DNA of 64,000 nt from Torulaspora globosa (taxonomy: Eukaryota; Ascomycota; Saccharomycetes; Saccharomycetales; Saccharomycetaceae). The first letter of the stretch is position 1; each line of letters starts with the position of its first letter. Positions 20,046 through 28,113 of this stretch are shown piece by piece. The position numbers were made by a program, and so were the translations under genes. The stretch covers positions 434,001 to 498,000 of the forward strand of contig NC_050734.1 in NCBI RefSeq assembly GCF_014133895.1. Reading direction: 5' to 3'. Under the pieces are notes generated by a model, which saw nothing but the letters and a program-made list of their open reading frames with translations, did no database searches and was not told the DNA's origin.

Positions 20046-20954
20046 TTATTTCTTGGTTGGTGGGTTGAAGACGAACTTTCTATTCTTGATAGCAGCCCAC
20101 TTGAACTTCTTGACCCAAACGGATAGCAAGTATAGGGAGGAAAGTATGATGATGGCTTTCAAACCCAATCTTTTCCTTTCGTCGTGTTCGGGCTCAGCAC
20201 ACCAGTGGAGGAACGTAGTAACATCCTTAGCCATTTGAGAAGTGGTTGCTGGAGTGCCGTCCTCGTACTCAACCAAATCGTCAAACAACACCCTGGCCAT
20301 CGCAATCGAGCCACCTGGGAAGTATGGGTTATAGTTGGCGCCAGGAGGCAGAACAACACCGGCTGGTGGCTCCTCTGGGTAGCCGGTCAAAAGAGAAAAG
20401 ATGTAGTCGGCGCCGCCGTGTCTAGCCTTGACGATCAAGGATAGATCTGGTGGCAAAGCACCCTGGTTGGCAGCCCTAGCTGCCTGTTCGTTGGGATATG
20501 GACCAGGAATGTAGTCAGCCAACTTACCTGGTCTCTTCTTTGGATTACCTTGCTCGTCTGGCTCATCGTCGTACTCGAACTCCGCAGCCATATCGCGTAC
20601 TTCGTTGTTGGTATGCGACACACCAACCAAAGTTCTCCAAGCGACTCTGTCCAGAGAGTGGCACGCGGCACACACTTCACGGTAAACCTGATAACCTCTT
20701 CTAATAGAAGCATGGTCAAACGTTTCAAATGGACCGTTCTGCGGCCAGCCGTACGCTGGCGCGTGTAAACCGTGTTCTGCTGCAGTCATAGCCTCAGCAG
20801 TGAGCGAATCAGCATAAAGCATGGTCGAAGCACCAACACCACCAACAATCGCACCACCAACCAAAAATTTCTTGCTCAAAGACGAACCAGCTTTCAAGCC
20901 AGTAGCAGTGGAAAACCCTCTCTGGGCTACACGTTTCGAAAACTGTGAAAACAT
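20046..20954 (-). CDS. CYT1: Cytochrome c1 of respiratory complex III
   Basis: Haem-carrying subunit of the bc1 complex, anchored in the inner mitochondrial membrane. The 302-residue product begins with an Arg/Ser-rich presequence (MFSQFSKRVAQRGFSTATG) followed by a hydrophobic sorting stretch around residues 30-48, the usual bipartite signal. The haem site CAACH is at residues 95-99. The axial methionine region IAMARVLFDDL and the C-terminal membrane anchor ALKAIIILSSLYLLSVWVK-like helix are present. Length fits S. cerevisiae (309). Start is the ATG at 20952-20954. A CCAAT box lies upstream. Orthologue YOR065W. Confidence 0.97.
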   Translation of the reverse strand: MFSQFSKRVAQRGFSTATGLKAGSSLSKKFLVGGAIVGGVGASTMLYADSLTAEAMTAAEHGLHAPAYGWPQNGPFETFDHASIRRGYQVYREVCAACHSLDRVAWRTLVGVSHTNNEVRDMAAEFEYDDEPDEQGNPKKRPGKLADYIPGPYPNEQAARAANQGALPPDLSLIVKARHGGADYIFSLLTGYPEEPPAGVVLPPGANYNPYFPGGSIAMARVLFDDLVEYEDGTPATTSQMAKDVTTFLHWCAEPEHDERKRLGLKAIIILSSLYLLSVWVKKFKWAAIKNRKFVFNPPTKK

Positions 20955-21248
20955 CCTATTGAAATAAAATAGATAGCCAAAACCCTCTTATTCAACCACT
21001 ATTCAAGTACGTTCTTCTTTCAAAAGGAAGATAAGTGAGAGCTGGAGGAATGGTAAAGTCCTATTCAATCAATATAAGAATCAAGCTTAACCCCTGCCTT
21101 GTATTAAACAAACACTTCCTTCCTTCGGTGTTATCGATTCTAAAGTCTTGAAGATTTAACGGTTTTTCTTCAATAAGCTTTCTGGTGAATTTTTCAAGAC
21201 GAGGGCAGTCGCTGCCTAGAAACACGCGTAGCGGCCTTTTTTCGCGCC

Positions 21249-21282
21249 TCTGATTGGCCAAAAATGCGTTTTGGCACGTGAC
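21249..21282 (-). promoter_or_regulatory. CCAAT box and E-box upstream of CYT1
   Basis: TGATTGGCC at about 21251-21259 is a CCAAT element on the minus strand, as bound by Hap2/3/4/5. GGCACGTGA at about 21273-21281 contains a CACGTG E-box. They lie roughly 300-330 bp before the CYT1 start, on the near side of the mitochondrial insert. Respiratory genes of S. cerevisiae, CYT1 included, are activated by the Hap complex. Confidence 0.5.
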
Positions 21283-21385
21283 CTGGCGCCATACTTAAGA
21301 GATCAAAATGTCAGTAAATCGTGTCGCTGATTTTATCGGGTATAAAAAATAATGGAAGATCGCTAGGCCCTGGGAATTGGTTGAG

Positions 21386-21412
21386 GGTGTATGAGGTGTA
21401 TGAGAGGTGTAT
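21386..21412. repeat. Short tandem GGTGTATGA repeat beside the mtDNA insert
   Basis: GGTGTATGA occurs at 21386-21394 and 21395-21403 and is followed after GA by GGTGTAT, giving a third partial copy. It lies directly before the AT-rich mitochondrial insert. It is G/T-rich, and the GGTGT core recalls yeast telomere repeats, but two to three units are too few to call. Confidence 0.45.
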
Positions 21413-21617
21413 TCAAGGTCTGGCTGGATAATAAAATAATAATAAAGTTATATAATAATTATAATTAATAACATAAAATATTTTAATCTTTAATATATAT
21501 ATATATATAGATATTATATATAATATGAATTATAATCTGAAATTCGATACTAGTTTTAATATAAACTTAAGTAAAGATTATTAACTTAAAGTTAACGGCT
21601 ATTATTATTATTTAATT

Positions 21618-21671
21618 TGATTATTATTACCAGCTTTAGTATGTTTAGTTACATCAACATTAGTAGAATCA
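21618..21671 (+). pseudogene. Fragment of mitochondrial COX1 exon
   Basis: Eighteen codons read WLLLPALVCLVTSTLVES, which lines up without gap with the Cox1 segment around CLVTSTLVESG of S. cerevisiae. The first codon is TGA at 21618-21620, which sits exactly at the conserved tryptophan and reads as tryptophan only in the yeast mitochondrial code. The match stops after the ES codons, so the fragment ends near 21671. Confidence 0.8.
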
Positions 21672-21675
21672 GCAC

Positions 21676-21858
21676 TAATTGTTTATATTTATAAGGTCCT
21701 AAAATTTTTCCATTCATTAATTCAAATACTCTTCTTCTTGCTTCTTTTTTACCAAAAATTAATCTTACAGTTTTATCACTATGTAAATATCTAAGGATTT
21801 TACCATATCCGATTAATTTTTTTAAATAATAAGCATTTTTAATATCTTTATAATTACG
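21676..21858 (-). pseudogene. Fragment of a mitochondrial LAGLIDADG homing endonuclease
   Basis: Sixty-one codons are open on the minus strand. They contain AYYLKKLIGYGKILRY, then KTVRLIF and FELMNGKILGPYKYKQL. This is the pattern of the region after a LAGLIDADG motif in COX1 and COB group I intron proteins (YIKSLLGYG... and LINGKL... blocks). The LAGLIDADG motifs themselves are not in the fragment. It abuts the COX1 C-terminal fragment at 21857-21858 with one or two shared bases. Confidence 0.7.
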
Positions 21859-21970
21859 ATTTAGAATATAATACAGATTTATTAGTTGCTTTAATATTTA
21901 AACCATTAATTAATTGATCATATAAGATATAAATAGATAAGAACAAGGAAATAACAGTAATAAATGAACC
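21857..21970 (-). pseudogene. Fragment of mitochondrial COX1 C-terminal end
   Basis: The minus-strand frame contains [18 protein letters not shown] and then NKSVLYSK. This corresponds to the last membrane helix and following tail of yeast Cox1 ([21 protein letters not shown] as recalled, with a few substitutions). A stop precedes and another follows the matching stretch, and there is no exon continuity with the COX1 piece at 21618, which lies on the opposite strand. Confidence 0.8.
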
Positions 21971-22029
21971 TTCCTAAATCTTATAAAATAAAAATAAAGG
22001 ATATTCAATTATAATTAAATATAATTAAC

Positions 22030-22092
22030 TGTAATTAATAAAAATCCATAAGTTAATTGATTTAAAAAATAAAATGGTACTAATTGTGGCAT
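22030..22092 (-). pseudogene. Start of mitochondrial ATP8
   Basis: The minus strand from the ATG at 22090-22092 begins MPQLVPFYFLNQLTYGFLL, matching the N-terminus of yeast Atp8 (subunit 8 of ATP synthase) with a single change (FYFM to FYFL). The match stops after about 21 residues, and a stop follows five codons later. Confidence 0.85.
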
Positions 22093-22381
22093 ATTTTTTT
22101 TATATATTTTTTGGAATTATGGTTGGTGAGATTTTTTTTTCAAGTTTTGTTCTTGGCTGGTCACTTTTGGTTGGCAGGATACAAAGCTTTATTGGTAATT
22201 AGGTGTTTACAGGTTCGTAGTTTTGGCTGAGCGGAATGTGTAGCTTCATTGATGGATTTAGATGGTTTGTACGGCGCTTGTGTGAATATTCATTGTTTCT
22301 GTCTTGTCTATAAGAAGTTGCGGCCGCACCGTCTGGTAGGAGTCGTCTGGCTTGATCACTAAGCAAGACAGAAGAAGAGCC

Positions 22382-22945
22382 ATGGACGTCAGATACAGCT
22401 TTCTGAATACGCTAGAACACTACCCGTGTGAGCTTATACGAGGGCTGTGGACGCTTCAGTCGCTAGATCTTCAAAGAACAGATGCTGGAGTGTCCCACGA
22501 ACGAGACCGATGGCTGGCGATGCACATGCAGAGCCAGTCGGAGCTACTGGAGAGACTTGCAGATGAGCAAATAAGGGCATTGAAGAGCCATAGAAGCCAG
22601 CTGATTGAACTGCAGGGAGTACGAAAGAGGTGCGAGGCTGCCAGAAGGAGGCAGAGAAGGCAGATGCAGCACAAGACGGACAAATTGACGATAAAGCTGA
22701 GTCTTAATAGCAGTAAGAAGAGCAAGCGTAATGTTGCGGAGGCTCCGAAAGTGCAGAATGTGAAATCCGCTGAAGAAGAGCCGGAACAGACCTATTGCTT
22801 TTGTAACAACGTGTCATACGGTGCGATGATTGCGTGCGATAACGAACTATGTCCCAGGGAGTGGTTCCATTACGGCTGCGTTGGCATAACGAAGCCACCC
22901 AAGGGGAAGTGGTACTGCAGCGCCGAGTGCCGAAAACAAGCGTAA
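22382..22945 (+). CDS. YNG1: NuA3 histone acetyltransferase subunit Yng1 (ING/PHD)
   Basis: Reader of H3K4 trimethylation in the NuA3 complex. From the ATG at 22382 ([22 protein letters not shown]) it encodes 187 residues. The ING helical domain is at the N-terminus. The C-terminal PHD finger (about residues 138-184) has the C4HC3 ligands in [22 protein letters not shown] and WYCSAEC, and the GPM-like MIACDN segment that binds H3K4me3. S. cerevisiae Yng1 has 219 residues and a lysine/arginine-rich tail after the PHD finger; here the protein stops four residues after the last zinc ligand. Orthologue YOR064C. Confidence 0.92.
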   Translation: MDVRYSFLNTLEHYPCELIRGLWTLQSLDLQRTDAGVSHERDRWLAMHMQSQSELLERLADEQIRALKSHRSQLIELQGVRKRCEAARRRQRRQMQHKTDKLTIKLSLNSSKKSKRNVAEAPKVQNVKSAEEEPEQTYCFCNNVSYGAMIACDNELCPREWFHYGCVGITKPPKGKWYCSAECRKQA

Positions 22946-22994
22946 GAAGAAATGATTCAATTATGTAAGCTGTAAAACTACACTAGTGAGCCAT

Positions 22995-24158
22995 TTACAA
23001 GTCCTTCTTCAAAGTACCCATGAAGGCGTGCTTCTCAGCAGGGGTTTGGAATCTACCCTTACCGAACTTGGAAGCAGTGTCAATCCATTTCAAGTTGACC
23101 TCTTCGACAGCCTTTCTGGAGGTGTTGGTGTACAAAGACTTTCTCAAAGTCACGACTCTCTTTCTGGTACCTGGGATAGAACCCTTAACCATGACGAAGT
23201 CGTTCTTGACTTCACCGTAGTGGACGAAACCACCCATTGGGGTGATGGTCTTCTTGGTTCTGTCGAAAGAAGTGGAAGCGTTGGCCTCATCATCGCCCTT
23301 ACCGATTCTGTAGATCTTGTGGTTGATAGAAGTTCTGTGGTGGTAACCTCTTTGACCAGCTCTAGCAACGGACCACATAACGTGGGCTGGATGCCAAGCA
23401 CCAATACAAGCAACCTTTCTCAAACCTCTGTGGGTCTTTCTTGGTAGTCTCTTGGTACCCCATCTGTGGGTAACACCTTCGAAACCGTGACCCTTGGTGA
23501 CAGCGACAACATCGATCGTTTCGTTTTGCTCGAAGACAGAGTCCACGGAAACGGTCTTCTCGAAGTGTTCACGAGCCCAGTCAACCTTCTCGGAGATAGA
23601 ACCACCGTTCAATTGAATCTCAGCCAAGTGAGCCTTCTTTTGAGCCAATGGAGTCTTTCTGATTTGAGTGTGAGCCAAGACTCTGACGACAGTAGCGTAC
23701 TTCTTGATTCTGGCCAACTCTCTCTCGACAAGAGCACCATCTTGAGCGTATTTACCAGAGTACTTGGTGAAAGCCTTCTTCTTAGACTTGTACCAGTTCT
23801 TGTAAAATCTTCTCTTGATCTCATCAGACAAGTGCTCAGCCCACACGGTGGTCAAAGATCTCAAACCTCTTGGGGTCTCGACGTAACCAACGACACCAAC
23901 AACAACAATTGGTGGAGTGTCGACAACAGAGACGGCTTCAACGATTTCACGCTTGTGGAACTTGGAACCTGGTCTGTCCAAGTCTCTGACAATTGTAGTC
24001 ATACCAGCCTTGTAACCCAAGAAAGAAGTCAAAGCAACTGGCTTAGACTTGTCGTCCTTTGGGAAGGACTTGACTCTACCTCTAATGGAGGTAGCTCTCT
24101 TTCTTGGCAAGAAACCCAAATGACCGTGACGTGGTGCTTCGTATTTTCTGTGAGACAT
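22995..24158 (-). CDS. RPL3: 60S ribosomal protein L3 (uL3)
   Basis: Large-subunit protein at the peptidyl-transferase centre. It has 387 residues, the same as the S. cerevisiae protein. It begins [20 protein letters not shown], and internal blocks include [37 protein letters not shown] with the methylated-histidine context, and a [19 protein letters not shown] tail segment. Codon use is strongly biased, as expected of an abundant protein; that bias also opens long antisense frames that are not genes. Start ATG at 24156-24158. It converges on YNG1. Orthologue YOR063W. Confidence 0.99.
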   Translation of the reverse strand: MSHRKYEAPRHGHLGFLPRKRATSIRGRVKSFPKDDKSKPVALTSFLGYKAGMTTIVRDLDRPGSKFHKREIVEAVSVVDTPPIVVVGVVGYVETPRGLRSLTTVWAEHLSDEIKRRFYKNWYKSKKKAFTKYSGKYAQDGALVERELARIKKYATVVRVLAHTQIRKTPLAQKKAHLAEIQLNGGSISEKVDWAREHFEKTVSVDSVFEQNETIDVVAVTKGHGFEGVTHRWGTKRLPRKTHRGLRKVACIGAWHPAHVMWSVARAGQRGYHHRTSINHKIYRIGKGDDEANASTSFDRTKKTITPMGGFVHYGEVKNDFVMVKGSIPGTRKRVVTLRKSLYTNTSRKAVEEVNLKWIDTASKFGKGRFQTPAEKHAFMGTLKKDL

Positions 24159-24319
24159 ATTAGATGATGTTTTTGTGCGGACTTAAAAGAAGAATTCGTC
24201 CAAGAACAACTACGACTGTAAATACTGAAGTTGCAGAGACGTAGGTTATCTTTATACCAGTTGATCGATATGTTTGTTGATGCTCTCTGCTCATCGGAAA
24301 GTGAAAAATTTTTCAGCTC

Positions 24320-24348
24320 ATCACTCTGGACGTTTCGTCCCTAACGAC
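24320..24348 (-). promoter_or_regulatory. Pair of Abf1 sites upstream of RPL3
   Basis: ATCACTCTGGACG (24320-24332) fits RTCRYBNNNNACG on the plus strand. CGTCCCTAACGAC (24336-24348) fits the same consensus on the minus strand. They sit head to head, three bases apart, about 160-190 bp before the RPL3 start. The S. cerevisiae RPL3 promoter is an Abf1-driven ribosomal protein promoter rather than a Rap1-driven one. Confidence 0.65.
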
Positions 24349-24432
24349 CATAACATTTCCGAGATTTTTGTGACTGTCAGGTGGATGACTGGGTGTAACG
24401 TTGGAATGTCTGGGTGTTTATGAGACAATTTA

Positions 24433-24710
24433 CCCCACCGACACCCCACTTTGGGCCAGAACTTTTTCTGGCGCGGAAGAGGGACATATCGGCAGTTCGG
24501 GACAATTCTAAACAGGTGATTTTTTGTCCCTGCGGTAAAAAATTCAACGTAAGTGGGGCGCGGGGCAACGAGGGTGCCATTTTTGCGGGGGAGAAAGTGT
24601 TATGGTATTTTTCCGGCAAAGTCGTAAGTTTTTCCGACGCGTCGTGGGGACAAATATCGGCCGCCGCAGAAGTGGACGGACGGGAACATTAGGAGCCAAG
24701 GTGTGCGGGG
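24433..24710 (+). promoter_or_regulatory. Mig1-type GC boxes upstream of the YOR062C/YKR075C-type gene
   Basis: CCCCAC at 24433-24438 and 24444-24449, GTGGGG at 24553-24558, TTTTTGCGGGG at 24580-24590, GTGGGG at 24644-24649 and GCGGGG near 24705-24710 all fit the Mig1 core SYGGGG in one orientation or the other. The one at 24580 also has the T-rich flank Mig1 prefers. They lie 255-530 bp before the ATG at 24965. Confidence 0.55.
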
Positions 24711-24788
24711 ATTTAGGCTAGGGACGGAAAAACTAGACGTGCGGCTTAGTGGAGTGAGACGGAAAAAGTTTTTCCCAGAGTTTTTCCG
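24609..24788 (+). promoter_or_regulatory. Cluster of five CGGAAAA (Rgt1-type) sites
   Basis: CGGAAAA or its reverse complement TTTTCCG occurs at 24609-24615, 24630-24636, 24725-24731, 24760-24766 and 24782-24788: five copies in 180 bp, 175-355 bp before the ATG at 24965. Each fits CGGANNA, the binding consensus of the glucose-controlled repressor Rgt1. SGD describes the S. cerevisiae relatives as regulated by glucose and Rgt1, as I recall. Confidence 0.65.
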
Positions 24789-24964
24789 AAGAGCTTTGGT
24801 GGTTTAGGCTCCATAGTAAGGATCAAAAGTTACATGGGGAACTCATGTATAAAAGACCTGGGAGAATGGATCAGAGAACCGGTGAATCATATGGCGTTAG
24901 CAAGTCAGTTGTTTAAAATACAGGAGGATATTTAATTATCTCCACGAAAAGCATTTGGACCAAA

Positions 24965-25828
24965 ATGGCCAGTTTAGACGATACGATAATTTCACGTCAG
25001 AATTTGATGTTGCTGGACAACGTCACGAATTATAGAAAACCTGCATTGGATTACTTCCACCACCAGTTCAATAGTGATGCCTTGGAAATGCCCATGACCT
25101 GGACGCTACTACTGAAGATGAGGAAGCACAAGCTGCTGAGATTGCCCAGTTGTGCTATTGAGAACGATGCTGATTACAACACTTATTTAATGAGGCTGCA
25201 TCATTGCTTGTGGAGACGTTGGTCGATGGAGCATTTCAAACTGGAAAAACTGAAGATAGATCCGCTTTCGATAAATTGGAACAAAGAAACTGACATCACC
25301 GTGTTATATGGGCCGGACCTTACGGGTGTGATGGACGAAGAACCTGAGACGTCAGAAGATACATGCTCAGTGAAAGGTACTCAAGTAGAGAGGCAGTGCT
25401 CAACGGACTCAGAAGAAGAAGAATTAATTGGCGGCGGGGCCCGTGCATACACGTACTCATCGTCCGTTGATTCACATGCATCTTCCATCTTTGATGATAA
25501 CACTTGCATGAAAATGCATAGCAATTCGAGTACCAAGTCGTTAAAATTTAGCAATACGGTGCTGAGGAGAGACATCGATCGCCATGGAGCTTTTCAAGAA
25601 ACACATATACAGATCAATGACGCTCCAGAGATGCCACGCCACTTGCGTCGCCACAGAAAGAGCCACCGCAGGCATCGTTCTCGTAGTCGCCGCCATCATG
25701 ACGACGAGACCTACGGCAATGGAATTTTCGCGGATGAATTTATAAGCCACTCAGCGCCGTTAAACGATGATGAGCTGCTGTTGGAGATGAACATTTGCAA
25801 TTTGCGGGATCAAGAACTTTATATTTAA
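24965..25828 (+). CDS. Glucose-regulated Reg1-like protein of the YOR062C/YKR075C family
   Basis: The 287-residue product resembles S. cerevisiae YOR062C and YKR075C, a pair of uncharacterised proteins with partial likeness to the PP1 regulator Reg1. The N-terminal part contains NYRKPALDYFHHQF, WTLLLKMRKHKLLRLPSC and MRLHHCLWRRWSMEHF, the Reg1-like LLRLPSCAIENDADYNTYLMRL-type region. The middle is Ser-rich and acidic. Near the C-terminus is a His/Arg-rich run (RHLRRHRKSHRRHRSRSRRH) that could be a nuclear signal. No PP1-docking RVxF motif is obvious. It is one gene here where S. cerevisiae has two. The promoter has Mig1- and Rgt1-type sites. Confidence 0.8.
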   Translation: MASLDDTIISRQNLMLLDNVTNYRKPALDYFHHQFNSDALEMPMTWTLLLKMRKHKLLRLPSCAIENDADYNTYLMRLHHCLWRRWSMEHFKLEKLKIDPLSINWNKETDITVLYGPDLTGVMDEEPETSEDTCSVKGTQVERQCSTDSEEEELIGGGARAYTYSSSVDSHASSIFDDNTCMKMHSNSSTKSLKFSNTVLRRDIDRHGAFQETHIQINDAPEMPRHLRRHRKSHRRHRSRSRRHHDDETYGNGIFADEFISHSAPLNDDELLLEMNICNLRDQELYI

Positions 25829-25948
25829 TCTTTTGATAAAGGACGGAAAAGCATAAATAGTAACGAAAAAGCATTTGTATTATTATTAATTCGATCACGG
25901 AATGGTTCAAAGGGGTAAAGTTTCTATTAAAGTAAGGTATCTATGGGA

Positions 25949-26968
25949 TTACTCAAATTCTGCCTTGAAGAATTTATGATTCATAGCTTCCTTAGCCGTT
26001 AGTCTCTCCTGATGATCGTATCTCAATAAATTATCGATCAAGTCCACGATCTCAGGGACAGCTAATTTGGTTTCTCCCGTTATGAAATGACTCCAGGGTT
26101 TAGGAGTAAAATCCCTCATGATATTATCGTATTCGGACGGTAATTTCAATCCATATTTATTCAGATAGCCCAGCAGCTGTTTTGTACCTAACACGGCAGC
26201 GATCTTGACCAGTTGATCTGCGTTTGTTGAGCCCTTGAAGAAAGGCTCCTTTTTAAACACTATCGCTGCAAGCATACAGCCCACGGACCAAAGATCTAGA
26301 GAGTAGTCGTATTGGTTCAAGTTAACCAGCAGCTCGGGACCCTTGTGATATCTCGAAGCCACTCTCACATTATAATCGACCCCCGGGTGGTAAAATTCCG
26401 CCAGACCCCAATCGATCAACCTCAGCTTCCTCTCGCTTGGATCTATCATGACGTTTTGTGGCTTGACATCTCTATGCATGATGCCCATGGAGTGGCAATA
26501 ATCCAACGCAATAAGCAACTGTGTGAAATAGTACTGGATGTCACTCAGCTTGAAAGTCGGGTACAGCGCTCTGAAGTCCACATTTTTCACCTCTTCAAAG
26601 ATCAACGCCGGTATCTTGGAGCCCGGATCCTGAACAATATCTAACAGCCCGATAACGTTGGGACCGCCGGTCAAATTGGTCAGTATCTTCAGCTCTCGGT
26701 AAATCTTCTTCATCTTGACCGGTTTCAACACCTTGATCACACAAGGCTGGTTATTTAACACGCTCTTCCCACTGAAAACTTCCGAATACTTCCCTCGGCC
26801 GATCTTGCTGACAATCTCGTAATTTGAAATCTTCCCCCATTCAATTGTGACTCCTTGCTCATAATCCCAATACTCCTGAGGCCTTTTTTCGCAAGCATCC
26901 TTGTATACCCTGGCCACCGAATACACCCGACTGGACTTTTGGTTCAACGACGATGGAGGCAACGGCAT
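25949..26968 (-). CDS. CKA2: Casein kinase 2 catalytic subunit alpha'
   Basis: Constitutive acidophilic Ser/Thr kinase. From the ATG at 26966-26968 ([20 protein letters not shown]) it encodes 339 residues, the same length as S. cerevisiae Cka2. The glycine loop is [12 protein letters not shown], the CK2-specific basic stretch is [15 protein letters not shown], the catalytic loop is HRDVKPQN, and the metal site is DWG rather than DFG, as in all CK2. The frame runs four codons upstream to a GTG, which is not needed. It converges on the 24965 gene. Orthologue YOR061W. Confidence 0.97.
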   Translation of the reverse strand: MPLPPSSLNQKSSRVYSVARVYKDACEKRPQEYWDYEQGVTIEWGKISNYEIVSKIGRGKYSEVFSGKSVLNNQPCVIKVLKPVKMKKIYRELKILTNLTGGPNVIGLLDIVQDPGSKIPALIFEEVKNVDFRALYPTFKLSDIQYYFTQLLIALDYCHSMGIMHRDVKPQNVMIDPSERKLRLIDWGLAEFYHPGVDYNVRVASRYHKGPELLVNLNQYDYSLDLWSVGCMLAAIVFKKEPFFKGSTNADQLVKIAAVLGTKQLLGYLNKYGLKLPSEYDNIMRDFTPKPWSHFITGETKLAVPEIVDLIDNLLRYDHQERLTAKEAMNHKFFKAEFE

Positions 26969-27201
26969 GGCTCTGTTCACGCTTACTAACAGCCTTCAGA
27001 GAGGTCCCGAATATCCAACACACACCAGAACAGACTGATTCACCTTGCTGAAGCAGCTCCTCGGATGTTTTATAGTCTACACCCCTCGGCGTTCGAAAAG
27101 TTTTTTCCTACGCTGGCTATAACTACATAAGATCGATGCCCAAGCTAAGAACCACTAACTAGACCAGCCCATAATGCTCGACCTATCGTGCTGGAGATCG
27201 C

Positions 27202-27939
27202 ATGTTGACGCAGATTGCAACGCTGCGGTTCACTTTGGGTAGCAACTATGACAACATTGTGATTCGTGACGTTCAATTGTGGCGGGAGGGCCGTTCGTGC
27301 GACCAGCCGGTGCGACATCTTACGGGTACTCTTCTCCAGTACGTGGATCTCGACAAGCTGCCAGTGTGGGTCACTGGCAGCGGGACTGTAGCCACCTGTT
27401 TCACTGCCAGCTCGACAGCGGTAGCATACTTTACCAGCAAGTTAAGACGCGAGAGACGCGGGATCGTGGTACAAACAGGCGACGAGTTTCTCATACTGCA
27501 TCGGGAGAAGGATCAAGTGCGATGTCTGGAGGTCGATTTGGTCGCTAAAGCAAGAATTGACTCGCAGATCAATGCTCTCGAGGCGGCTGCGGCCGCGCCG
27601 ACCGCGGCCAAGGACGATAACATAGACGTGGTGCTGCGGCAGTCGCAAGAGAGAAAGAGCTTCAGCAACGAAAAGGTTCTGAAAAAGCTGCATGCGAGCG
27701 AGAAGAGATCACAGTTCAACCAGACGCTGTCGAAACTGATCCTGGGCGGGCTGCGACTGCGAGGCATACCCAACTCGCAGTCCGGATTCCAAAAGCTGTA
27801 CAAAATGACCTTCAGCGCGGCGGAGTTCTCTCACAGGAAACAACTGCAGGCATTGGCGGGCAACACGGGCGCAGAGATACCATTCGAAGAGCTCCAGGCA
27901 ACGGTAGAGACGCTGCTTGAACTGTTCACCAGATTCTGA
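27202..27939 (+). CDS. SLD7: DNA replication initiation protein Sld7
   Basis: Partner of Sld3 in Cdk-dependent firing of replication origins. The 245-residue product is close to the S. cerevisiae length (257). It has a beta-rich N-terminal half (about residues 1-110), a linker with an Ala run (EAAAAAPTAA), and a helical C-terminal domain ending in ELQATVETLLELFTRF. The block LILGGLRLRGIP near residue 190 is a family feature. Identification depends on weak overall resemblance plus its place between CKA2 and LPL1, as in S. cerevisiae (YOR060C). Confidence 0.85.
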   Translation: MLTQIATLRFTLGSNYDNIVIRDVQLWREGRSCDQPVRHLTGTLLQYVDLDKLPVWVTGSGTVATCFTASSTAVAYFTSKLRRERRGIVVQTGDEFLILHREKDQVRCLEVDLVAKARIDSQINALEAAAAAPTAAKDDNIDVVLRQSQERKSFSNEKVLKKLHASEKRSQFNQTLSKLILGGLRLRGIPNSQSGFQKLYKMTFSAAEFSHRKQLQALAGNTGAEIPFEELQATVETLLELFTRF

Positions 27940-28113
27940 CCAGCACGTGAGGAGGGCAGGGTAACGGGGGTATAAAAGAATCACATTCAGTGTGGCAAAG
28001 CGTAATGGCGATATAAAGAAGCAGGAACAATAGGCTTTCATTGTGACTCTCGAAGGCGTTCTATGGGCTCAATTGTCTGCTACCGCGATCAGTAAGAGGT
28101 TTACCAAGGTACA

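Larger units (their letters stand above)
21425..22125. other. Nuclear mitochondrial DNA insert (NUMT), mosaic
   Basis: About 700 bp of extreme AT-richness stands out against the surrounding sequence. It contains at least four recognisable mitochondrial pieces in both orientations: a COX1 exon piece (+), a LAGLIDADG endonuclease piece (-), the COX1 C-terminal end (-) and the start of ATP8 (-). The order ATP8 then COX1 end in reading direction is the reverse of the usual yeast mitochondrial COX1-ATP8 order, so this is a join of separate fragments rather than one copied stretch. The flanks 21425-21615 and 21975-22030 are AT-rich without genes, as in mitochondrial spacers. Exact outer ends cannot be set by eye. 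Confidence 0.85.

Noticed and set aside
23466..24167. 233-codon open frame antisense to RPL3
   Set aside because: It mirrors the strongly biased codons of RPL3; no family features, and RPL3 itself is certain.
24760..24800. TTTCCGAA resembling the centromere CDEIII core
   Set aside because: No CDEI and no 80-100 bp AT-rich CDEII beside it; the motif is one of the repeated CGGAAAA sites.
27202..27260. Possible intron or alternative upstream start of SLD7
   Set aside because: The ATG at 27202 gives a product of expected length, and no yeast 5' splice site or branch point is needed.
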